From Hymenobacter nivis (GTDB lineage: Bacteria; Bacteroidota; Bacteroidia; Cytophagales; Hymenobacteraceae): a DNA stretch of 64,000 nt. The notes under the pieces are model-generated. The model did no database searches and was not told where the DNA came from. It saw nothing but the letters and a program-made list of their open reading frames with translations. The position numbers were made by a program, and so were the translations under genes. Within the stretch, counting starts at the first letter, position 1. Each line of letters starts with the position of its first letter. Below, one piece after another: positions 52,406 through 64,000 of this stretch. The stretch spans positions 1,426,001 through 1,490,000 of the forward strand of contig NZ_CP029145.1 of assembly GCF_003149515.1 (NCBI RefSeq), written 5' to 3'.

Positions 52406-53707
52406 TTGACGCCTCAAGAAATTCAATCCATCAAGCAGCGGTTCGGCATCATCGGCAACGCGCCGGCGCTGAACTACGCCATCCAGGTGGCCACGCAGGT
52501 GGCCCCTACCGACATGACGGTGCTCATCACCGGCGAAAGCGGGTCGGGCAAGGAGTCGTTTTCAAAGATTATCCACGCGCTATCGCCGCGCAAGCACGGG
52601 CAGTTCATCGCTATCAACTGCGGGGCCATCCCGGAGGGTACGATTGACTCGGAGCTGTTTGGGCACGAAAAAGGCTCGTTTACGGGAGCCAACGAGGCGC
52701 GCAAGGGATACTTTGAGGTGACCAACGGCGGCACCATTTTCCTGGACGAGATTGGCGAAATGCCGCTCGGCACCCAGGCCCGTCTGCTGCGCGTGCTCGA
52801 AAACGGCGAATTCATCCGCGTCGGCAGCAGCAAGGTGCAGAAAACCGACGTGCGCGTGGTGGCCGCCACGAACCTGAACCTGCTGGAAAGCGTGCGCAAC
52901 GGCCGCTTCCGCGAAGACCTGTACTACCGCCTGAGCACGGTGCCGATTACGGTGCCGCCGCTGCGCGAGCGGGGCGAGGACATCTACCTACTGTTCCGTA
53001 AGTTCACGGCCGACTTTTCGGAGAAGCACCGCGTGAAGCCGATTTCGCTGACGCCCGACGCCGTGCAGTTGCTCACGCGGTTCCGGTTTCCGGGCAACAT
53101 CCGCCAGCTTAAGAACATCGCCGAGCAAATCTCGGTGCTGGAAATGGAGCGCGAGCTGGACGCCCGCCAGCTGGCCAAGTACCTGCCCGCCGCCCAAACC
53201 AGCCAACTGCCCATGCTGCTGGGCGCCGGCAGCGCGGCCGAGGGCCCCGGCGGCTACTCGGAGCGCGACCTGATGTACAAGATTCTGTTCGACATGCGCC
53301 GCGACATGACCGACCTCAAGAAGCTGGTACTGGAGCTGGCCGCCGGCCAGCGCCCCCACGAGACTCAGGAGCTGCTGCGCCAAAATAGCCACCTGTTTGC
53401 CCCTGGGGCCCCCGGCGCCGCCAACGGGTTCGACGGCAGCCCAGCGGCCGAGTATTTCCTGGGGGCCCCGACCAACCCGGTTTTACACGCTGAGGCCGAC
53501 GACTACGACGACGAAGTACAGCCGGTGGAAGACATTTCGCACGAAACCGAAGAAGAAACGCTCTCGCTCGACGTTAAGGAAAAGGAGATGATCCTTAAGG
53601 CCCTGCGCAAGCACCACAACAAGCGCAAGTACGCCGCCCAAGACCTGGGCATTTCCGAGCGCACCTTGTACCGAAAACTCAAGCAATATGACCTGGAGCA
53701 AGTGTAA
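52406..53707 (+). CDS. Sigma-54-interaction-domain transcriptional activator
   Basis: 433 residues starting with TTG at 52406. It is an AAA+ activator without an N-terminal receiver, GAF or PAS domain. Walker A is GESGSGKES (43-51), the sigma-54 contact loop is GSFTGA (90-95), and Walker B is IFLDEIGEMP. A long acidic linker (about 345-395) leads to a Fis-type helix-turn-helix (KRKYAAQDLGISERTLYRKL). It activates RpoN promoters; with no sensor domain, control is by expression or an unknown partner. The same position after miaB is typical in Bacteroidota. Confidence 0.93.
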   Translation: MTPQEIQSIKQRFGIIGNAPALNYAIQVATQVAPTDMTVLITGESGSGKESFSKIIHALSPRKHGQFIAINCGAIPEGTIDSELFGHEKGSFTGANEARKGYFEVTNGGTIFLDEIGEMPLGTQARLLRVLENGEFIRVGSSKVQKTDVRVVAATNLNLLESVRNGRFREDLYYRLSTVPITVPPLRERGEDIYLLFRKFTADFSEKHRVKPISLTPDAVQLLTRFRFPGNIRQLKNIAEQISVLEMERELDARQLAKYLPAAQTSQLPMLLGAGSAAEGPGGYSERDLMYKILFDMRRDMTDLKKLVLELAAGQRPHETQELLRQNSHLFAPGAPGAANGFDGSPAAEYFLGAPTNPVLHAEADDYDDEVQPVEDISHETEEETLSLDVKEKEMILKALRKHHNKRKYAAQDLGISERTLYRKLKQYDLEQV

Positions 53708-54284
53708 GTTGCTGAATATCAGACGTCATCTGTCAGCTGTCAGCCTCTTTGGAATTCTGCGCAAAAGAGCTATCAGCTATCAGCTACTGTTACTGACCAT
53801 CAGTTTAACGTTGACGGGTTGCGGGGTATACTCGTTCAACGGCACCAACATCGACCCAGCCATCCGCACGTTTTCCATCCAAACCATCCAAACCACGGCC
53901 CCCAACGCGCCGGCTTTTTTAACGCAGCGGTTCACGGAGGATTTGAAGGATTATTTCCAGCGCAATACCAGCCTGAAACTGGTACCGCGCGACGGCGACA
54001 TCCAGTTCGACGGCAGCATTGTGGCCTACGACTACGCTCCGGCCGCCATCCAAAAGGTGAACAACGTGGACCTAGCCGGCTCCAGCCGCCTCACCATTCA
54101 GGTGAAAGTGCGCTTCGTGAACAGCAAGGACGAAAAGGCGAGCTTCGACCAAGTGTTTCAGAGCTTCGGCGATTTTCCCTCGACCCAGGACGTAGCGGCC
54201 GTGAACAACGACCAAACGGCAGTGCGCAAAATCACGAGCAACGTCATCACCGATATTTTCAATAAATCGGTGGCTAACTGGTAG
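53688..54284 (+). CDS. lptE: LPS-assembly lipoprotein LptE-like
   Basis: 198 residues if the ATG at 53688, inside the previous gene, is used; a TTG at 53709 is a possible later start. The lipobox is LTLTGC (cysteine about 45), followed by GVYSFNGTNIDPAIRTFSIQ. NAPAFLTQRFTEDLKDYF and LKLVPRDGDIQFDGSIVAYD fit the Bacteroidota LptE family. It would plug the LptD barrel to deliver LPS. The leader around 53715-53800 contains TCAGCTGTCAG/TATCAGCTATCAGC repeats, which makes the N-terminus before the lipobox doubtful. Confidence 0.85.
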   Translation: MTWSKCKLLNIRRHLSAVSLFGILRKRAISYQLLLLTISLTLTGCGVYSFNGTNIDPAIRTFSIQTIQTTAPNAPAFLTQRFTEDLKDYFQRNTSLKLVPRDGDIQFDGSIVAYDYAPAAIQKVNNVDLAGSSRLTIQVKVRFVNSKDEKASFDQVFQSFGDFPSTQDVAAVNNDQTAVRKITSNVITDIFNKSVANW

Positions 54285-54365
54285 TTGAATAAGTAAAGAA
54301 GCTGTTTAAAATACCGTGGGGGGTCAGTTTTAAATATCCAGAATTCCTTAAATAGCTTTTACGTC

Positions 54366-54406
54366 ACGGTTTATTAATTCGTAATTTCCAACTCCTAATT
54401 AAAGAA
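54366..54406. repeat. AT-rich spacer
   Basis: ATTAATTCGTAATTTCCAAC with TCCTAATTAAAG, directly before the start at 54409. Similar in kind to those at 1238-1340 and 37840-37945. Confidence 0.45.
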
Positions 54407-54408
54407 GT

Positions 54409-55878
54409 ATGACCCGCGCCGCCCTTCTGCACATCCTCGACCACCCCACGGCCATTGCGCCGGCGGAGGTGCGCGAGCTGGAGCAGCTGGCCCAGGCGTT
54501 TCCGTACTGCCAGACGGCCCACCTGCTGCTGGCCAAAGCTGCCCACGACCAAGGCACCATGCTGGCCGGCCAGCGCCTACGCCGCGCCGCCACCTACGCC
54601 GCCGACCGCGAGCTGCTACGCCGCCTCATCGAGCAAGTAGCCTCCGCCGGGGCCTCCACCGCCGCACCGGAACCTGCCCCTCTCGAAGCCGCCCCCACAG
54701 CACCATCAGCCATTGCCGGGGCCCCGGCCGCTACCCCGATAGTATCCAATGCTGCTTCCGTTCCCGGAGCGGCAACGGAAGCAACGCCAGCAGATTTAAT
54801 TGGCAGTCTGGCCGTTACCCCAACGCCCGAAATTCCGGTGCCAGAGGCTTCCGCAGTAGAAGCACTGGTGACAGAAGGGCAGGTGACGGAAGCTCCGACC
54901 CTGGAGGAACAGGTACCGGAGGCAGTTGCTGCAGAAGAAGTAACCGGGGCCCCAGGGCTTGAGGGTGCACTGAACGAGACTAATTCGAACGAAGAAGCAC
55001 GGCCCGGTGGGGCCCCAGCTTCGGCAGCTGAGGGATCACAACTTACTACCAATGAGGCAGTAACTACCGCTCCGGCTGAAATTGAAACCGAGGTGGCTGA
55101 AGCACCGATAAGCGCGCCGGACACGCTGGCTCCCGAGCCACTCCCGGAGCTGCCAGCTGGGGGCCCCGACGAGCCCGAGCTACCGGCCGCAGCGCCCCCC
55201 ATCCACCCGCCGGAAGCGGCCAGCGCCGCGCGGATAGAGTTTGATTTGCTGGAAGCACCTGATCCTGTGGCGCCCGTGTATGAGCTGCCGGGGCTGGTGG
55301 ACGAGTGGGCCGCCGCGGCCTCCACGCTGGCGCTGGCCTCAGCAGCGGCGGCTCCTTTGCCAGCCGTGGCCAACGCACGGGCCCTGACGGCCGCCGACTT
55401 CACCGGCGATGCGGAGCTGGGCTACGGCCTGGGCAGCAGCCGGCTGGGCTTCGCCGTGCAGCTGCTGAACTCGTGGGCGACCGACGACCAGGCCGCCGCT
55501 GCTGCGGGGCCCACGGCCGCGCTGCCGCCCACGGGCGAATTCTTTGCTCCCGACGCGCTGCTGCTCGACCACTGGACGGCCCACCGCCCCCCAGACGCGC
55601 CCTCGTCCATCGACCTCATCAACACCTTTTTGCGGCGGCAGCCACGCCTCACGCGCCCGGCCATGCTGCCGCCGGCCGCCGGTGCGCAAGCCGACCTAAG
55701 CGTCCGCAGCACCCGCCCCGAAATCGAGCTGGCATCCGAAGGCCTGGCGCAAATCTTGGCGCGGCAGGGCAAAACGGCCCGGGCCATCGAGATTTACGAA
55801 CGCCTCATGGTGAAGCAGCCGGAAAAAATGGCGTACTTTGCGGCCCAAATCCACCAATTGCAACCCCCGGCCCGCTAG
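54409..55878 (+). CDS. Low-complexity protein of unknown function with helical ends
   Basis: 489 residues. An N-terminal helical part (LLHILDHPTAIAPAEVRELE; YCQTAHLLLAKAAHDQG) and a C-terminal TPR-like part (LASEGLAQILARQGKTARAI) are separated by about 230 residues of Ala/Pro/Glu/Thr-rich linker. The C-terminal end resembles other Bacteroidota proteins encoded between lptE and secG. No signal peptide, so likely cytosolic. Function is not recognised. Confidence 0.7.
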   Translation: MTRAALLHILDHPTAIAPAEVRELEQLAQAFPYCQTAHLLLAKAAHDQGTMLAGQRLRRAATYAADRELLRRLIEQVASAGASTAAPEPAPLEAAPTAPSAIAGAPAATPIVSNAASVPGAATEATPADLIGSLAVTPTPEIPVPEASAVEALVTEGQVTEAPTLEEQVPEAVAAEEVTGAPGLEGALNETNSNEEARPGGAPASAAEGSQLTTNEAVTTAPAEIETEVAEAPISAPDTLAPEPLPELPAGGPDEPELPAAAPPIHPPEAASAARIEFDLLEAPDPVAPVYELPGLVDEWAAAASTLALASAAAAPLPAVANARALTAADFTGDAELGYGLGSSRLGFAVQLLNSWATDDQAAAAAGPTAALPPTGEFFAPDALLLDHWTAHRPPDAPSSIDLINTFLRRQPRLTRPAMLPPAAGAQADLSVRSTRPEIELASEGLAQILARQGKTARAIEIYERLMVKQPEKMAYFAAQIHQLQPPAR

Positions 55879-55901
55879 GTGCCGCTGTTTCCTTTCTCCT
55901 G

Positions 55902-56276
55902 ATGTACACTGCCTTACTGATCCTGATTCTGTTCGTGTGTTTTCTGCTCTCGCTGGTAGTGCTGGCCCAAAACCCCAAGGGCGGCGGCCTGTCCGGCCAG
56001 TTTAGCGCCGGCGGCGCGGCCAGCATGATTGGCGTGAAGCGTAGCGGCGACCTGCTCGAAAAGCTGACCTGGGGCCTGGCCATTGGCTTGGTAGTGCTCT
56101 CGCTCGGCACCCACATGCTGGGCAAGGGCATAGCGGGCCCCACCCGCAGCGTGAACCAGCAGCGCGCCCTCGAAACCAGGCTGCCCGCCGCTCCGGCCCT
56201 GCCGACGCAAACGGCCCCGGCCCCTGGCGTAACGGCCCCGGCCACGCCTGCCCCGGCTCCCCAGCCCGCCAAATAA
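55902..56276 (+). CDS. secG: Preprotein translocase subunit SecG
   Basis: 124 residues. Two membrane spans (LLILILFVCFLLSLVVLAQ and LAIGLVVLSLGTHMLG) flank the conserved NPKGGGLSGQFSAGGAASM loop. It joins SecY and SecE in the export channel. The Ala/Pro tail is usual in Bacteroidota. It begins 24 bases after the preceding gene. Confidence 0.95.
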   Translation: MYTALLILILFVCFLLSLVVLAQNPKGGGLSGQFSAGGAASMIGVKRSGDLLEKLTWGLAIGLVVLSLGTHMLGKGIAGPTRSVNQQRALETRLPAAPALPTQTAPAPGVTAPATPAPAPQPAK

Positions 56277-56492
56277 ACGACGGTGGGGGCCCGGTGCCCC
56301 GCATGAGCTTAGCCTTGCCGGCGGCTCCGCGACAAGCGGGGCCGCCGGTTTTTTGTGGCCGTGTCTTGCCATTTTTGCCAGGCGGCGGGGCAGAGTTAGC
56401 GCATTTTGTCAGGGTTTGGGGCCCTGGCACGGGAAATGACGGGGTGCCGTTTATTCTGATCACCCATCCTTTTTAACCTTAACAAACCCAGA

Positions 56493-56783
56493 ATGGCACT
56501 TAGCATGAAACCGCTGGCTGACCGCGTCATCGTCCGCGCCGCCGCCGCCGAGGAGAAAACCAAATCCGGCATCATCATCCCCGACACGGCCAAGGAGAAA
56601 CCCCAGCGCGGCGAAGTAGTGGCCGTGGGCGAAGGCAAAACCGCCGACAGCGGCTCGCTCATTAAGCCCCAGGTAGCCGTAGGCGACCAAGTGCTGTACG
56701 GCAAGTACGCCGGCACGGAAATCACTGTCGATGGCGAGGACCTGCTCATCATGCGCGAGTCGGACATCTTCGCCGTGCTTTAA
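56493..56783 (+). CDS. groES: Co-chaperonin GroES
   Basis: 96 residues. [19 protein letters not shown] is followed by the mobile-loop motif [12 protein letters not shown] and [18 protein letters not shown]. It caps the GroEL ring. The gap of 216 bases after secG suggests a separate heat-responsive transcript with groEL; no CIRCE element was found. Confidence 0.97.
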   Translation: MALSMKPLADRVIVRAAAAEEKTKSGIIIPDTAKEKPQRGEVVAVGEGKTADSGSLIKPQVAVGDQVLYGKYAGTEITVDGEDLLIMRESDIFAVL

Positions 56784-56795
56784 GCCTCGGCTTAA

Positions 56796-58487
<1,692 letters not shown>

Positions 58488-58547
58488 ACCGCAGATTATG
58501 CAGGTTTAACGGATTAGACGGATTCCGTTGGTACGTTATTGCTCATA

Positions 58548-58587
58548 AGAAAGCCCCGCTGGACGTTGGTCCGGCGGGGCTTTTTTG
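58548..58587 (+). terminator. Rho-independent terminator after groEL
   Basis: AAGCCCCGC pairs with GCGGGGCTT around GGACGTTGGTCC-type loop bases; a T6 tract follows. Confidence 0.9.
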
Positions 58588-58766
58588 TAGGCCAAGTGCC
58601 CAGCAATTGGAACGCTGGGGCCCCCCGGCCCTTTTCACCCGCGCCGCCTACGGGCCTGGGCAAACTGGCCCGTTGCTATACCGTTCCGGACCCAGGCACA
58701 TTTTGGGCCCCGCAGTTGTCAATGGCGGTGCATTTGCAACTAGTCTCAGCGTGGCCATCGGCGCAT

Positions 58767-58802
58767 TAAAAAGTCCCACTGCTAGGGCTAGCGGGATTTT
58801 TA
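58767..58802 (-). terminator. Likely terminator downstream of the POT transporter
   Basis: AAAAAGTCCCACTGCTAG and CTAGCGGGATTTTT form an imperfect stem with A and T tracts on opposite sides. It lies about 180 bases beyond the transporter stop on the minus strand. Confidence 0.55.
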
Positions 58803-58836
58803 AGTACTCACGCATAAGTAAGCGTATTGAATTGAA

Positions 58837-58926
58837 CGTCATGCTGAGCGCAGTCGAAGCATCTCTACCTCGTAAGTAAATAATTACTGTTGCGGTAGAG
58901 ATGCTTCGACTGCGCTCAGCATGACC
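58837..58926. repeat. Hairpin repeat, family B (copy 6)
   Basis: CGTCATGCTGAGCGCAGTCG with AAGCATCTCTACC mirrored by GGTAGAGATGCTTCGACTGC and GCTCAGCATGAC. Together with the two terminators it fills the 493-base gap from groEL to the transporter; no gene is visible there. Confidence 0.9.
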
Positions 58927-58980
58927 GCCTTTTTTGCTACGGTTACTTTTGCGCGACTACTTAATGCGCCAATGGCGGGG

Positions 58981-60537
58981 CTAAGCCGCTTCGGCCTCGC
59001 GGGCGTTCATGATTTTCACCAGCTTACCGCTGATTAGCAGCAAAACGGCGGCCGCCACCGTAGCCGACACGACGAACACCATGAAGAAATCGTACAAATT
59101 ATTGATGTGGTAGCCCAGCAGCACCGGCGCGGGGGCTGTGGACTTGGGGTCGGGGTAGAGGCTACTCATGTAGCCAGCCAGGTAGTTGGCAGCGGCGTTG
59201 GCCAAAAACCACACGCCCATGAGCAGCGAGGCGAATTTGACGGGCGCCAGCTTGTTCACCAGTGACAGGCCGATGGGCGACAGGCACAGCTCGCCATAGG
59301 AGTGGAAGAAATACAGGGCGACTAAGTAAAACATGCTCACCTTCACGCCCGGCTGCAAGTCCTTCACCCCGAAGCACATCACCAGGTAGCCAACGGCCAG
59401 CAGCAGCAGGCCGATGGCCATTTTCACGGGCGAGGGCGGCTCGTTGCCGCGCCGGCCCAGGGCCGTCCAGAGCAGGGCCATGATGGGGGCCCCAGAGATG
59501 ACGAAAATCGAATTGAGGTTTTGGAAAATGCTGGGCGGTAGCGTGAACCCAAAAATCGTGCGGTTCATGTTTTCCTTGGCGAAGAAGGTGAGCGAAGCCG
59601 GCGCTTGCTCGAACGCCGCCCAGAAGAACACTACGAAAAACGACACCACGAAGATGACCAGCACGCCCTGGATGTCGGCCTTGGAAAGGGACTTGTCGCT
59701 GAAAATCATGTAGGCAATGCCAACCACTGCCACGGCTAGCAGCGGGGCAATAGTGGGGAATTTGGCCGAATCGAGGTACAGCACGCCCAGCACCAGCACC
59801 AGCAGCACCGGCAGCAGCGCATAGATGCCATTTATGCCGCCCGAGTGGGCCGGCGTGGTGCCCACCGCCTGACCCTGGGGCGTGTGGAGATACTTGCTTT
59901 TGCCCCAGTTAAATACCACGGTGCCCACGGTCATGGCGATGCCGCAGGCCAGAAAGGCCCAGCGGAAATCGTTGGCGTGGCCCGTGTCGCCGATGAGGCT
60001 GGTAATGGTGTTGCCAATGAGGGAGCCCAGGTTGATGCCCATGTAGAAAATGGTGTAGGCCGCATCTTTGCGCGAATCGCCGGGCGTATAGAGCGAGCCG
60101 ACCATCGACGAGATATTGGGCTTGAAGAAGCCGTTGCCCACAATCATAGCGCCCAGGCCCAGGTACAGCAGCCAGTGGCTGGCGGCGTGCGTGGCGACGG
60201 GCCCGTAGCTGCTGGCGGAGGCAAACAGGATGAACTGCCCCGCGGCCATGAGCAAGCCGCCGACCAGAATAGAGCGCCGGTTACCCCAGTAGCGGTCGGA
60301 AATGTAGGCCCCGATGAGCGGTGTGAGGTAAATCAGGCTCGTGTAGCCGCCGTAGAACTTCGAGGCGAACGGCTTGTCCATCAGCATGGCATCGGTGAGG
60401 AACAGCACCAGCACGGCCCGCATGCCGTAGTAGCTAAACCGCTCCCACATTTCGGTGGCAAACAGCAGGTACAGCCCCTTGGGGTGGCTGGTGGAAGCCG
60501 GAATGGCTTGCGCGCGCTGGGCAGCAGCAGGTTGCAT
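58981..60537 (-). CDS. Proton-dependent peptide transporter (POT/PTR2)
   Basis: 518 residues from MQPAAAQRAQ; the longer start at 60579 adds 14 unlikely residues. It imports di- and tripeptides with protons across the inner membrane. The ExxERFxYYG motif is present as EMWERFSYYGMR, about 14 hydrophobic spans are visible, and SPIGLSLVNKLAP near residue 400 fits the family. An AraC-type regulator gene lies about 115 bases upstream on the same strand and may control it. Confidence 0.93.
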   Translation of the reverse strand: MQPAAAQRAQAIPASTSHPKGLYLLFATEMWERFSYYGMRAVLVLFLTDAMLMDKPFASKFYGGYTSLIYLTPLIGAYISDRYWGNRRSILVGGLLMAAGQFILFASASSYGPVATHAASHWLLYLGLGAMIVGNGFFKPNISSMVGSLYTPGDSRKDAAYTIFYMGINLGSLIGNTITSLIGDTGHANDFRWAFLACGIAMTVGTVVFNWGKSKYLHTPQGQAVGTTPAHSGGINGIYALLPVLLVLVLGVLYLDSAKFPTIAPLLAVAVVGIAYMIFSDKSLSKADIQGVLVIFVVSFFVVFFWAAFEQAPASLTFFAKENMNRTIFGFTLPPSIFQNLNSIFVISGAPIMALLWTALGRRGNEPPSPVKMAIGLLLLAVGYLVMCFGVKDLQPGVKVSMFYLVALYFFHSYGELCLSPIGLSLVNKLAPVKFASLLMGVWFLANAAANYLAGYMSSLYPDPKSTAPAPVLLGYHINNLYDFFMVFVVSATVAAAVLLLISGKLVKIMNAREAEAA

Positions 60538-60651
60538 AAAGTAGGTATAGGAGTGGAAAAAGGCCGTGCCGCCGGCCACCGCAAATAGCCGGCAGTACGG
60601 GATGGGTAAAGCTAGGCATGTTTTGGCAGTCGGGCCGCGGGGGCCGCGGCG

Positions 60652-61557
60652 CTAGAGCTGGGCGGCGGCCGGGGCCCCCGCGGCCTGGTAGGCCCGGGCG
60701 CGGTAGGCCCCCGGCGAGAGGCCGGTTTGCTTGCGGAAGAAGCGCGTGAAGTAGCCGGGATCAACAAATTGTAGCTCGTAGGCGATTTCCGACACCGCGA
60801 GCGACGTGTACACCAAGTAGTTGTGGGCCCGGCGCAGGGTGTGGGCTTGCACAATTTGCAGGGCCGTGCGCCCCTTCACGGCCTGGCAGATACGGTTGAG
60901 GTGCACGGGCGTAATCTTCAGCTCCTGGGCGAAGTCGGCGATTTTCTTCTCGAAGGGTGCGGCCCGGGCAATGGCCTTCTGGAACTCGCGGAAGTAGTGG
61001 AGGGCCCTGTTCGGGCTGGCGGCCTTGCGGCGGTTGTGGTGCAGCAGCCGGAACAACTTCACAAACAGCAGTTTGAACAGGCCGTTCAGGGCGAGTTGCT
61101 TGCCGGGCAGGTCGGCGTGGGTTTCGGCGTGGATTTGCTGGGCCAGGGCCAGTAGATCGGCAAAGGGCACCTCGGCGCTGAACTCGGCCAGCACGTGCAC
61201 TGCGTTCAGCTCCACCAGCACGTCGGGCGTGGCCTGCAAAATGGTGTCGAGCAGGCCTTCCGAGAGCGTGAGCGTGCGCCCCCGCACCTGCGGGCTGAAC
61301 GTGAAGCCGTGCACCGTGCCCGCCGGGATGACCACCACGCAGGGCGTGATCAGCGCCAACTGCGCGGGGGTTTCGAGGGCGGCGCGGCCAGCTTCCAGGA
61401 AAAATACCTGGAACAGGTTGCCGTGGAGGTGCGGCTTCAGGCCCCAATCGGTGAGGCGCTGGCGGGGCGCAATGAGCTGGCTCTGGAGGTAGTCGTAGCT
61501 GACGCCGGCCTGGTGGTCGCCGTAGATGCCATTGTAGCGCGCGATTGCCTGGGGCAT
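60652..61557 (-). CDS. AraC-family transcriptional regulator
   Basis: 301 residues. An N-terminal cupin-like sensing domain (LKPHLHGNLFQVFFLEAGRA, then VVIPAGTVHGFTF) and a C-terminal HTH_18 domain (about 190-290) with ELKITPVHLNRICQAVKGRT, then EIAYELQFVDPGYFTRFFRKQ and TGLSPGAYR. Ligand and targets are unknown; aromatic acids are bound by some relatives (PobR-like). Its stop lies about 115 bases from the peptide transporter gene on the same strand. Confidence 0.92.
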   Translation of the reverse strand: MPQAIARYNGIYGDHQAGVSYDYLQSQLIAPRQRLTDWGLKPHLHGNLFQVFFLEAGRAALETPAQLALITPCVVVIPAGTVHGFTFSPQVRGRTLTLSEGLLDTILQATPDVLVELNAVHVLAEFSAEVPFADLLALAQQIHAETHADLPGKQLALNGLFKLLFVKLFRLLHHNRRKAASPNRALHYFREFQKAIARAAPFEKKIADFAQELKITPVHLNRICQAVKGRTALQIVQAHTLRRAHNYLVYTSLAVSEIAYELQFVDPGYFTRFFRKQTGLSPGAYRARAYQAAGAPAAAQL

Positions 61558-61892
61558 GGCTGGTTGGGAGGAAATAGTAGTTTTTTACCGCAAACCGATG
61601 AAATTCATCCGCAAGGTATGATTTGTCCTGGTAATGCTGCGAATTGTTTCAGTACGGGACTGGGGGTCCCAGCTACCTTTGTCATCTTTCAAAAGCGCCC
61701 CTCAACTGCCCGTTTCCACTACCGTCTTCGGACATAAACTGCTTGTTTACAAGGTATTTCTACTGGCCACAAGCCTTGCCAGCCGCTTGGCCGCCGGAGC
61801 CTTCCCCGCCAGATATTTTTTTAGGCCCCCGGCACCCAGGACATTTCGTATCATCCTTCCCAACCTAATTTCGTCCCACCCATTTTTCTATC
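61558..61892. other. Divergent intergenic region between the regulator and pckA
   Basis: 335 bases with no supportable gene. A TACCTTTG box (61674-61681, plus strand) has a TTTC 23 bases upstream; it is a weak candidate promoter for pckA with a leader of about 200 bases. Confidence 0.45.
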
Positions 61893-63530
<1,638 letters not shown>

Positions 63531-63555
63531 ATTCCTGGCCGCTACCTACTTACTC

Positions 63556-63590
63556 AAAAACCCCGGGCGCTCACGCAGCCGGGGTTTTTT
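63556..63590 (+). terminator. Rho-independent terminator after pckA
   Basis: AAAAACCCCGG pairs with CCGGGGTTTTTT across GCGCTCACGCAG, with a T tract. Confidence 0.92.
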
Positions 63591-63678
63591 GGTGCCTGGC
63601 GCAACCCCTGGCCGTGGGCGCGGTCTATGGGCGGGCGCCGGGGCCCCGGCTGCACTAATTTTGAGCTTTCCTCTTCGT

Positions 63679-64000
63679 ATGACGCGTTTTCGTTTCCTGC
63701 CGCTGCTTCTGTTACTGCTTGCGCCCGCCCGCCTGTGGGCCTGGGGCGTGGAAGGCCACCGCGCCGTGGGCCGCCTGGCCGAGCACCACCTCACCAGCCA
63801 GGCGCGCCGCGCGGTGCACGAACTGCTAGGTACCGAAACCGTGACGCTGGTAAGCACCTGGGCCGACGAGGTTCTATACCCGCCCGTGCCGGAGTTCAAG
63901 GGCACCAGCGCTTGGCACTACGTGAACAGCCCCGGCGGCCTCGGCCACGACCAGTACGTACAGGACCTGAAGGCCCAGACCCTCCCCAACGCCTACCGCG
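63679..64000 (+). CDS. S1/P1 nuclease, 3' end beyond the window
   Basis: At least 107 residues. A signal peptide (FRFLPLLLLLLAPARLWA) ends so that the mature chain begins WGVEGHRAVGRLAE; the N-terminal tryptophan is a zinc ligand in S1/P1 enzymes. STWADEVLYPP and WHYVNSP continue the family pattern. It would be an exported zinc-dependent single-strand nuclease or phosphodiesterase. The window ends before the other zinc ligands. Confidence 0.9.
   Translation, partial: MTRFRFLPLLLLLLAPARLWAWGVEGHRAVGRLAEHHLTSQARRAVHELLGTETVTLVSTWADEVLYPPVPEFKGTSAWHYVNSPGGLGHDQYVQDLKAQTLPNAYR

Noticed and set aside
56277..56492. CIRCE operator before groES
   Set aside because: No TTAGCACTC-N9-GAGTGCTAA-like inverted repeat is present in the leader.

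Overview
The window looks like chromosome from a Hymenobacter-like member of the Bacteroidota (order Cytophagales). The evidence is GC-rich coding DNA with very frequent GGGGCC/GGGCCC words, the gliding-motility gene gldC, a TonB-dependent receptor of the outer-membrane beta-barrel type, several TAnnTTTG-type -7 promoter boxes, a miaB / sigma-54 regulator / lptE / secG / groES-groEL series, and many glycoside hydrolases. No rRNA, tRNA or CRISPR array is visible.

Layout. 1-5.9 kb: alanine dehydrogenase (cut by the window edge), tsaE, a TonB receptor and a PLP aminotransferase. 6-16.1 kb: a decayed carbohydrate-use region. It holds an intact GH3 beta-glucosidase, a ruined GH31 gene, an SDR oxidoreductase and a GH1-like enzyme. 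Five insertion sequences or remnants lie in and beside it: a complete IS701-like element with 5-bp target repeats, chimeric IS481 and IS4-like remnants, and an IS630 element that contains an IS5-type element. 16.4-27.6 kb: housekeeping genes (dgt, CDF metal exporter, periplasmic-binding/TPR protein, hemL, dcd, gldC) with an AT-rich acquired island (DUF2726 nuclease-like protein and an orphan DUF433 antitoxin) at about 18-19.1 kb. 27.6-31.9 kb: a cargo-bearing element (27659-28495) that splits a palindromic repeat, dnaN, an antitoxin with a frameshifted toxin, an XRE regulator and a degenerate secreted-protein gene. 31.9-48.6 kb: ABC permease, a secreted asparagine-synthetase-B-like protein, GH2 enzyme, mrp, NifU-like protein, fumarylacetoacetase, miaE, putative porin, lpxK, SMUG2-type glycosylase, Nif3-like protein, zinc-ribbon coiled-coil protein and a repeat protein. 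48.9-58.5 kb: pabB, miaB, a sigma-54 activator, lptE, secG, groES and groEL. 59-64 kb: peptide transporter, AraC regulator, pckA and the start of an S1/P1 nuclease.

How the genes work together. miaB and miaE carry out successive steps of the same tRNA A37 modification. lpxK (lipid A) and lptE (LPS export) serve outer-membrane building. mrp and the NifU-like protein serve Fe-S assembly. secG, groES and groEL serve export and folding.

The strongest non-gene signal is a layer of small mobile and palindromic DNA. It includes at least six copies of one hairpin repeat (half-site CGTCATGCTGAGC), two copies each of two other hairpin families, a 146-bp MITE with 16-bp inverted ends and an 8-bp target duplication, and the 837-bp cargo element. 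Recurrent TGATAACT/TGTTAACT-rich leaders also lie just upstream of several unrelated genes. I did not find a convincing new multi-gene system. The best candidates for undescribed biology are the cargo element and the repeat families.
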